In this document: one piece after another, positions 47,635 through 54,211 of the stretch
Layout: each line of letters begins with the position of its first letter
How positions within the stretch are numbered: position 1 is the stretch's first letter
Assembly (NCBI GenBank): GCA_016721435.1
Contig: JADKIC010000046.1
Span: 1-54,211 of the forward strand
Direction: 5' to 3'
Length of the DNA stretch: 54,211 bases
From: Bacteroidota bacterium
Lineage (GTDB): Bacteria; Bacteroidota; Bacteroidia; AKYH767-A; OLB10
Translations under genes and position numbers: made by a program
The notes under the pieces: generated by a model
Told to the model about the DNA's origin: nothing
The model's input: only the letters and a program-made list of their open reading frames with translations
Database searches by the model: none

Positions 47635-48808
47635 TTATAAATAACTCAACCACCAATTCTCTTTATGATTTTGCTTATATATGTCAAATTTTTTGCAAAG
47701 GGGATAAAGTATCAAAATTACAAGAATCCACATCAGGTACACGACGGCTAAACTAAAACCAAAGCCTTTTAATTCTTCTACTCTGGATGGAAATGCCGGT
47801 AAAATCATTTTTTCCCACCCGAAACCAGTAAATTCGGCAACTATCAATGCGAATAAATGAATGAGATAAAGATGAATGATGTAAAAGAAAAATGGAACCC
47901 TGCCAAACACAGAAAAGAAATTTACAATTCTGCCTTTTAGATTTTCTGTATTGGCCAGAAACAGAAAAGCTCCACCTAAAGTCACCAACAAAAACGAAAG
48001 TGATGGGGGATATTTAGTTAAATCAAGAAATGAAAAAAATAGTTTGCTCTAAAGTGTTGTATTTTTCCCAAGGCAATAAGTTGCCGTATAAATTTGTTCC
48101 CCGTAATATCAAAAAGAATAATACTGCAGTGAAACCGATGATGTTGAATAATTTTTTTCGCTTCACAGGGTCATAGGTCCTGTCGTAAAATGACCCAAAC
48201 CAATATCCTAAAGACATTACGGCAATCCAGGGTATTATTGCATAACCCACCCTGAAAGTATGATCCGGTGTTGTTAAAACCGGTCCACGTTCATGCAAAA
48301 AGGTCCATAGAATATTATCATCAAAATGTATATTGTCGAGCAAATTATGACCAAAGATTAAAACACAGCTGAATATAAAGATAACTTTTTTAGGAAAATG
48401 AATTAGCCCAGCTAATAAAATCATGCTTATTCCCAAACCCAAATCACAAGAAAGCTGACAGTTCTGAAACCAGGGTCGAAATACCAGGCGAAATTCACAA
48501 TTACAAGTTCCACAAACACTAACCAAAGACCTCGTTTAAGTAAAAAAACGGTTAATTCATTTTTGGACTTTCGTTTACCAATCATAAAAGCTGAAAGTCC
48601 GGCCAGAAAACTAAACGCAGGAGCGCAAAAGTTAGTAATGAATCTTGCTAAAAAAATATAGGGACAGTGGTGAGTGTTGGATCGGTGGGGTTAAAAAAGA
48701 AAGATGAATAATGAAATAATCTCTCACATGGTCAATGGCCATTATCACCATGACTAATCCTTTTAACAGGTCGAGCGATTCAATTCTATTGCCTTTTAAA
48801 GATGTCAT
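47635..48808 (-). CDS. DUF1624/heparan-alpha-glucosaminide acetyltransferase-like membrane protein (frameshifted)
   Basis: Frames joined from 48808 to 47635 give about 390 aa, the normal size. The N-terminus is MTSLKGNRIESLDLLKGLVM VIMAIDHVRDYFH, the signature of the acyltransferase-like DUF1624/HGSNAT group with its conserved Asp-His. Further hydrophobic parts: ISMILLAGLIHFPKKVIFIF, GYAIIPWIAVMSLGYWFGSF, LFNIIGFTAVLFFLILRGTN, SLSFLLVTLGGAFLFLANTE, VPFFFYIIHLYLIHLFALIV. The frame changes near 48690, 48500 and 48010. It is a ten-helix or so inner-membrane protein that likely transfers acetyl or acyl groups to a sugar. The acceptor is unknown. Confidence 0.75.
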
Positions 48809-49512
48809 TATTCAGAATTGTTGATTTAAATGGTGTCGTATTCAAGGAGCTATTGTGTACGAGGTATTGTCCTGGGTTTAATCCAAAGAAGGGTGCAAGA
48901 AGAAGTGAAACGATTTCATCCCACTCCGTCATCCTGTCCGGTTTACTATTCTTCATTTTTGAATATTTCAAGATAACGCCTCCTGTCATCAGCTGCTGTG
49001 TAGAAACCAGAGATAAATTTTAGATGAAACTCCTTGTTTGAAAAGTGGCCGTCCACTGCCTAAAATAACCGGTACAATTCCAATGCGATATTCATCAAAC
49101 AGATTGTCATTTATAAATGTCTCTGAAAGGTTTGCACTACCGAAAACATACATATCTTTTCCTCCTTCTTCTTTTAGTTTCCTAATTGCGTCAGAGGGAT
49201 TTTCACGAATAATTGTTGTGTTGTTCCATTCTGCAGATTTCAAACTCTTAGAAAAAACAAGTTTTGGCAGGCTATTCATCAGTTTTGCGACTTCGAGTTC
49301 AGCAGTTTCCCCTTCTGCCTTCATCCAATATTCAGCCATACCCTCATAAGTTACGTCCAAATACGAGATAGTCCGCAGCTTTTAATTGCTCAATACTCAG
49401 CCTTTCAAGTTCGTCTCCCCAAATTAGGTTATGAAAGGATAAGTCCCAATTGTGGGTTCCTTCAAAAAATCGGTCCAGGGTTATTACGTTCCACATTATC
49501 AGTTTTTCTCAT
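48786..49512 (-). CDS. DHFR/RibD-like reductase family protein (frameshifted)
   Basis: The best reconstructed start is 49512: dropping one A gives MRKLIMWNVITLDRFFEGTH, then WDLSFHNLIWGDELERLSIE and KAADYLVFGRxTYEGMAEYW. The main frame (48989-49360) continues with EVAKLMNSLPKLVFSKSLKS, DAIRKLKEEGGKDMYVFGSA, LFDEYRIGIVPVILGSGRPL. After another indel near 49020 the tail is QQLMTGGVILKYSKMK in a frame that runs to 48786. That is the pattern of the RibD C-terminal/dihydrofolate-reductase-like family (about 180 aa), which binds NADPH. The end cannot be fixed exactly. The stop frame overlaps the start of the next gene by 23 bases, which may be a further indel. Confidence 0.72.
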
Positions 49513-49701
49513 TATGATTATTCTTTATTTCTTGTTTTTAAGTTGCGTTTAACGAGATGCGCATTTGTTTAGACGAATATTTTCAAGACTAAATTTAGTT
49601 AAAGCCCCGCCACATACATTCAGTACATGAGTGTCATAGAAGCACGAAACCAGGGCTGTTGCAGCACGGCAATTATAAGATTTAATACTATCAAACATAC
49701 A

Positions 49702-50598
49702 TTAGATTTTCTTTTCTAAATTTCTTTCTCCGCTAAGTCTATATGCAACAAGTTTACCGCCCTTAGCTACGCTATAATCTAAACAACAAATATTTGCTTT
49801 GTATAATGAAGGTTCACCTTTCAACCAATAATGTCCGAAGAATACTATTTTGTCATCTCCACTATAAAAGTCAAGTGATTTTAACTCACTTAATTCAATT
49901 CGCTGATCGGGTAAATTTTCAATTGGTTCTACGCTTATTGATTTGTATGTCATATGAGAGGGGTCTTCCCACCATTTTATTCTTATTTCAGTTCTTTTTG
50001 TTCCGTCTTTGTCACTGAAGAAGAGTCCATCGGGCATTTTCATTTCCTTTCCTTTAAGCGTTTGGTCTATGGTTTCATTTAAATCTGTTCCATTATTCAC
50101 CGATTCGTAAATAAGTTGATCAGTCAATCTGTCGTTAACCAATGTCTTTCTTAAATATTCAATGTTTTTGTTGTCCCAGCAGGCGTGAACGGCTTTGAAC
50201 GTTTCATTCTCGTAATAAAGAGGTAGTGTTTTAAACCACTCTAAATATTCTTCATATTCTCTTTGCCTGTTTTGAAATTGTTTAAGAGTTTCATAATGTT
50301 GAACGATGTTCTTTATTAAGTGTTTTCTTAAATGTCCGCCTTCGGTTTCCTGAAAATGAAAACAGAGCGCATTGTATTCGTGATTGCCCATTAAGGCAAT
50401 GGCACTTTCACTATCCACCATTGCCCTTACTATTTGAAGTGTTTCCCTAATTTTGGGTCCACGGTCAATGTAGTCTCCAACAAACACTACTTTTCTTTCA
50501 GGATGCGTATACTCCGTTATTTTTGCATAACCTAATTTTCGGAGTAAATCTTCGAGTTTGTCTGCATGCCCATGGATGTCACCAATAAGGTCTATCAT
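49702..50598 (-). CDS. Calcineurin-like metallophosphatase
   Basis: A 298-aa intact protein with all five metallophosphatase motifs: MIDLIGDIHGHADKLEDLLR (DxH), KVVFVGDYIDRGPK (GDxxDRG), IALMGNHEYNALC (GNHE), FKAVHACWDNKN (His) and KIVFFGHYWLKGEPS (GHxW-like). It belongs to the PP2A/ApaH-like group that includes diadenosine tetraphosphatases and serine/threonine phosphatases. The substrate cannot be told from sequence. Cytoplasmic, two metals. It has about 190 noncoding bases downstream and degraded DNA upstream. Confidence 0.88.
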   Translation of the reverse strand: MIDLIGDIHGHADKLEDLLRKLGYAKITEYTHPERKVVFVGDYIDRGPKIRETLQIVRAMVDSESAIALMGNHEYNALCFHFQETEGGHLRKHLIKNIVQHYETLKQFQNRQREYEEYLEWFKTLPLYYENETFKAVHACWDNKNIEYLRKTLVNDRLTDQLIYESVNNGTDLNETIDQTLKGKEMKMPDGLFFSDKDGTKRTEIRIKWWEDPSHMTYKSISVEPIENLPDQRIELSELKSLDFYSGDDKIVFFGHYWLKGEPSLYKANICCLDYSVAKGGKLVAYRLSGERNLEKKI

Positions 50599-50688
50599 AA
50601 TTTACTGCTATTCCTTTTAATATATCACCTTATTAGCAAACCGGCGGGGACGCAAGCAGAAGCTGAGGGACCGGGCGAATGTAGAGAA

Positions 50689-51567
50689 CTATAAAGTATA
50701 ATTATTACTGCGAAAATCATAAATTGTATTGTTCACAATAATCACCGGCAATTTACTCCACGTTTCTATTGAATTCCTGTGTTTGATAACGATATAAACG
50801 GAATGATTTACTAATGCATTTGAAAACAAAACTGTCGCATTTCCATCTGAACGTAAAATGGTTTTGCCGAGGCCACTTCAAGGTAGTATTTTGTGAGTCT
50901 ATAAAGTAACACTGTTATTGAATCACATGCTGCGGGAGTCGCTAAGGCATTACTAAATAAGACCGGTTGCATGAGATTATTTCCGACGTAATATCCCTCT
51001 ATAAATAAGTTGAGATGAAGTAAGGGAGACGGAACTACAGATTGATTTTGATCAGTAACGACTAGTGTCGTCCATCCATCACTCATTCCCCCGCATATAC
51101 CAGGACTGGTATTCGCGCCATGGCAGTGACCTGATTAAAACCATCATTAGATCCACCGGTATTAATATTGGGACCGGCATTTTGATTGATGACGTTTATA
51201 ACCGAAACACCATCATTGATTCCCCGGTATAAATATTAGGACCTGCATTTTGGTTGATGACATTGGTAAAAGAAACTCCATCATTGATTCCCCGGTATAA
51301 ATATTGGGGACAGCATTTGGTTGGCAACACTTGTAAATGAAACCCATCATTGCTTCCCACCGAAATAAATAGAAGGACCGGCATTTTGATTAGGGACACT
51401 TGAAAAGAAAACCCATCATTATTACACTCCTTTATATATATTGGGATTGGGGTTACTATTACTTACACCGGAAGAAACAAAACCATCATTAATGCCCCCC
51501 ATTATACTGGGCATTATGCTAAAGAATATAAGATCGCTGCTAACAAAAGCAGTCTCCTTTTAAACAT
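50689..51567 (-). pseudogene. Exported protein with short tandem beta repeats, heavily frameshifted
   Basis: From an ATG at 51567 (MFKRRLLLLAAILYSLA, signal-like) the minus strand shows at least five tandem units of roughly 90 bases in shifting frames, each reading like YRGINDGVSFTNVINQNAGP NI: variants IYTGxxNDGVSVINVINQNAGP and GGSNDGFNQVTAMA occur. Then SDGWTTLVVTDQNQSVV, LHLNLFIEGYYVGNNLMQPV, and, in another frame, EVASAKTILRSDGNATVLFS with VYIVIKHRNSIETWSKLPV and a stop at 50689. Proteins of this type (repeat region, 'LFIEGYYxG' strand, 'IKHRNSIETWS' strand) are known exported Bacteroidota proteins without assigned function. Many indels make exact protein reconstruction impossible. Confidence 0.6.
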
Positions 51568-51589
51568 GGTGAGGTTTCCTTTTTGTTAG

Positions 51590-53169
51590 CGAATATATAA
51601 ACACCCTGCCACCTCTGTTTGAAGAACGTGCTGTAGGTGTAAAAGTGGTTCCTCTATCTGAGATGGAAAGAAAGCTGGCCGCATCTCCTATGGCCCCGCC
51701 ACGAAACCTAATTCCTCCTGAACTGGTTACTTCGCACGTTCCGGAACAGGTTGTTATGGCAACGGGTGGAGATTACCTTCATACCATTAAAGCCGGTACC
51801 ACAAAAGGCAAAGTCGAGCATTCCCAGCGCAGATAATATCCCATTACCATTGGACCAACTGACAAGATCTCCTGCGCGACTCCAGCATGATACAGTACTC
51901 AGGCATATTTCACGGCACTCATCTCCATCACTCCATAAAGAAGACCCACTTGTTATCCTGTTAGAGATTGCCCGTGTAGCAAAAGGCACTGCGCAGGGAC
52001 CGGCGGTTCAGGGTAGATCCACAGCGGCATTACATTCCATGGGGGACCGATGCATTGCCAAGAAGCTCGGAAGCAGTGCCGCCACCTGTTAATGAATACG
52101 GTGAACTAAAAATCGTATTGGTTCCCCGGGCAAATTCTCCCAATACAGCAGGATTTTCCCTGCCGACGAGTTCCCTCTGCATACGCGTTCATATTGCAAT
52201 TCACTCATCAGGTGCCAATCCACTCAGTCGAGATAGGCCGCCACATCCACCATGCCAGGAAATTACATGCTATCCATTCCATCTCCTGCTTCATCAAATA
52301 CATTATTCCACTGCATCACAGCCATATACTGCCGGCGTGGTATTGCTCACACCGGGTTTTACTTAAAAAATTTCTGAATGAACTACCCGACAGGCTGATG
52401 TACCGGTAGCTGACGTAGGTGCAACAGAGTCCTAGGTCAACTGTTGGCGTATGTCAATGTGTTAGAAGTCCCTGCAAGGCCTGGACAATTTCATATTTCA
52501 TACACCATGGGCTTTAAAGTAGGGAATGGGTCCAATGTACCTACGAGTTTGTTGTTTGGATGTGTCATTGCTTACCTTAGATCCCGTCCGCTTCAAGTTC
52601 AACGTCATCAAACCCATTAGCGTCACACTCCACGGAAGCACAGAATTATCGTTGCAAAATTATCGGAACGAAGAGCATTGACGGATTCCTAGCACCATTA
52701 CCATCGCCAAATACGGGACGTGACCCACCGGAGCAGGAATGACCGCCATTTCAATTGCGTACCCTCTCACTTCAATGTCATAGGGCAGGGTGCTGCTAAC
52801 TCCGATACGAATATTTGTGGCAGATACTGAACCTGTACCCATGTTATTAGCATCGCGAAAGATCATTGTCCCTATTTTGTTACTGCCGGAATTTTGGAAA
52901 TAATCAAAGCCGGCGGATCAAATATTATTTAGCTGTCGCGTTCAAATGTGTCCAATCACCACCTGCCTTTTGTATTTAAAGAAAACTCATGCCCCATCAT
53001 AATTAGCAGGATACCCATTTGTTCGCTAGCTATTATCCCAGCTGAGATCAACCCTTACCTGATATTGCCCGGTCCGTTGTTAACGATGAAACATCCGAGA
53101 TCACTACATTGTTGGCCATAGACACCAGACAATTGACAAGAAGGAAGAAAGAAATAAACAACTTTTCAT
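51590..53169 (-). pseudogene. SUMF1/formylglycine-generating-enzyme-like exported protein, heavily frameshifted
   Basis: Scattered frames follow the order of a SUMF1-type protein: signal-like start at 53169 (MKK-LFISFFLLVNCLVSMA after indel repair), NNVVISDVSSLTTDRA, SGSNKIGTMIFRDANNMGTG, SVSATNIRIGVSSTLPYDIE, GYAIEMAVIPAPVG, then near 52210 LRPMTELQYEKACRGN and near 52100 YSLTGGGTASELLGNA, LYGVMEMS near 51940, and SGGIRFRGGAIGDAASFLSI SDRGTTFTPTARSSNRGG near 51640. The FRGG and SDR signatures are typical. The N-terminal domain is the one Bacteroidota add in front of SUMF1. It directly precedes the repeat-protein gene on the same strand. Number of indels: many, so this is only a recognisable ruin or a very noisy contig end. 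Confidence 0.55.
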
Positions 53170-53869
53170 AAGATAATTTTTATCAACAGCAAGGTATAAC
53201 AATTTTTGATACGACGCAACAGGGCACCCTGATCTGGAGCAAATACCTGTACGAATTATTGTTAATGAGCCATTTAATATGCCAAAACGCCTAAGAAATC
53301 CGCCAGTGATGTTAGCGTACGCAGTAGCAGAAAAAGGTAAAAAGCAGTAAACCGCCCGCCTGCCGCTTTTTCAAATTATAACCTCATTCCTTTTCTAGTC
53401 CGACTTCATTGCGCCTGTTTTTTGCAGTCAAAATTATTTCCGTAATCATCGATGGGACACCAAATATCATTTATAAATATTGCATTTATAACATAACCAA
53501 AGTGCTTGAAACTAGATTAAATCTCAATTTACCAGGCTTCCTGAAAACTACTTTATATTCCAAGACTCCTTCATGGTCCAAAGGTTTAGCGAAGGCCTTT
53601 GGCTGCGAGGCACCCATAATCCAAGCCTCGCGATAATTTCTGATGAGAAAATTAGACTGTCGAAAATACAAACCAAAATTCAGGTGAAAAAGACTCTATT
53701 CCCTCCAAGGAATTTGTCGCTGTAACCACTAACAAGCACCAATGATCAGGAAGAATCACGGAGAACTTTTTAGAACAAGAACGTCTGAAGGAGGCTTAGT
53801 CACGAGTCCGCGATCAATTCATTTGGCCATAGAATTCGGTAAGATATCCTCCTGTCTTCCTCATACATT
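53170..53869. other. Degraded region with no reconstructable gene
   Basis: No intact gene can be supported here. A minus-strand frame at 53486-53671 (YREAWIMGASQPKAFAKPLD, HEGVLEYKVVFRKPGKLRFN) has a MORN-like look (repeated Gly/Tyr-rich 'GxxxxxKxFxxPLDHEGVxEYxxxxGKL') and could be a fragment of a small toxin-immunity or MORN-repeat protein. This is weak. The rest is noise-like in all frames. Confidence 0.35.
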
Positions 53870-54211
53870 TCATGATGATATATTTGGACTTGTAGAACCC
53901 TTTTCAACGACCAGTCTTTTCGTGGTAAGGAATTCTCCAGTTTGAATTTGCACCACAGCAAATTCCTGTTGTAAAATCCTGGTAGTTACTTCTATCTTTT
54001 GTTCCTGAGAGTCATCCGATCACTTGCCGTTCTGGACTAAATTCCTTTTCCCGTCATGTCAGCGATGGTTATTTCAACTCTTTTGTTGTTACACCCAAAG
54101 CGATGGCGAGTTTATTCTGGCAGGACTGGGAAAAGGCGGCTGATGATGCAAAAAGAACCCTTGATTTATTCCCGTGGAAACTGTTCTGTCCGGCGAACGA
54201 TGGCTTGATTG
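53870..54211 (-). pseudogene. C-terminus of a T9SS-sorted protein, frameshifted, cut by window edge
   Basis: Reading leftward from the right edge, frames give an 'LFPNPA'-like start (NKLAIALGVTT), then KRVEITIADMTGK, SQEQKIEVTTR, IQTGEFLTTKRLVVEK and a stop at 53870. That is the order of a T9SS type-A sorting domain: PNPA, two hydrophobic strands, and a KRLVVEK end. At least three indels separate the pieces. The protein body lies outside the window, so its function cannot be told. Confidence 0.5.

Noticed and set aside
51110..51500. CRISPR-like array from ~90-base periodicity
   Set aside because: Units are coding-like, diverged along their entire length and have no constant repeat with variable spacer, so they are protein repeats.
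1..54211. CRISPR arrays, tRNA or rRNA genes, prophage or intact transposase
   Set aside because: No regularly spaced repeat arrays, cloverleaf-like sequences, rRNA signatures or transposase motifs were recognised by eye. A covariance-model or repeat search could overrule this.

Overview
The window looks like part of a draft genome of a Bacteroidota member, probably Sphingobacteriia/Chitinophagia-like. It is AT-rich, and at least seven genes end in a type IX secretion (T9SS) type-A sorting domain (a 'YPNP'-like start and a short basic tail). It also holds families typical of the phylum: a Kdp operon with a split KdpD and a sigma-54 regulator, DUF2490, DUF4256, GloVer-repeat and ELWxxDGT-repeat proteins. 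No rRNA, tRNA, CRISPR array, prophage or intact transposase was seen. Taxonomy is inferred from gene content only.

Layout. 1-650: remains of a YihY/BrkB-type membrane protein running off the left edge. 1.4-9.5 kb: a small Tat-signal protein, three exported T9SS cargo genes (YCF48-like, ELWxxDGT-repeat, S74-chaperone), an MbfA-like ferritin/VIT1 fusion, a small broken cupin and a DUF2490 protein. 9.6-10.6 kb: a noncoding cluster of dispersed repeats. 10.6-13.9 kb: a very large sugar-dehydrogenase-like T9SS protein with one in-frame TGA. 13.9-14.8 kb: a noncoding stretch with a long inverted-repeat element. 14.8-20.9 kb: an RsmH-like methyltransferase fused to an NTF2-like domain, a cupin, a small membrane protein, a GloVer-repeat T9SS protein, a cyclase-fold protein, a zinc-ribbon protein and DUF4256. 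21.2-32.6 kb (plus strand): a T9SS protein, then the Kdp potassium system: sigma-54 response regulator, a 94-aa protein, three micro membrane proteins including KdpF, KdpA, KdpB, KdpC, an outer-membrane porin, a truncated-type KdpD and a separate HAMP/PAS histidine kinase. 32.7-35.5 kb: DUF6624, a SAM methyltransferase, an MscS channel and a small protein. 35.7-40.9 kb: a stress/metal-flavoured group (DUF2383, a small lipoprotein-like membrane protein, a disordered hydrophilic protein, a truncated DUF892/YciF-type protein, a lipoprotein, a hemerythrin, an NRAMP-like carrier). 41.2-50.6 kb: exported and lipoprotein hypotheticals, an SRPBCC membrane protein, a cupin, a TPR-adenylate cyclase, a DUF1624-type acyltransferase, a DHFR-like protein and a metallophosphatase. 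50.7-54.2 kb: heavily damaged remains of a tandem-repeat exported protein, a SUMF1/formylglycine-generating-enzyme-like protein and another T9SS protein cut by the right edge.

Sequence quality matters for reading this window. Many genes are broken by one-base indels, often in A/T homopolymers, and damage is heaviest at the two ends. That is what an incompletely polished contig would show. At least three places (RsmH/NTF2 join near 15.2 kb, kdpC/porin join near 28.77 kb, DUF892 N-terminus near 37.62 kb) look like missing DNA rather than simple indels. These may be true deletions or assembly collapses.

How the genes work together. The clearest unit is the Kdp operon: high-affinity K+ uptake (KdpFABC), a porin probably placed for outer-membrane passage, and a two-component control in which the input module (KdpD N-terminus) and the histidine kinase are separate polypeptides. 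The presumed output is the sigma-54 activator upstream. The remainder is mostly envelope/secretion cargo and stress or metal handling (MbfA-like iron export, hemerythrin, DUF892, DUF2383, NRAMP-like).
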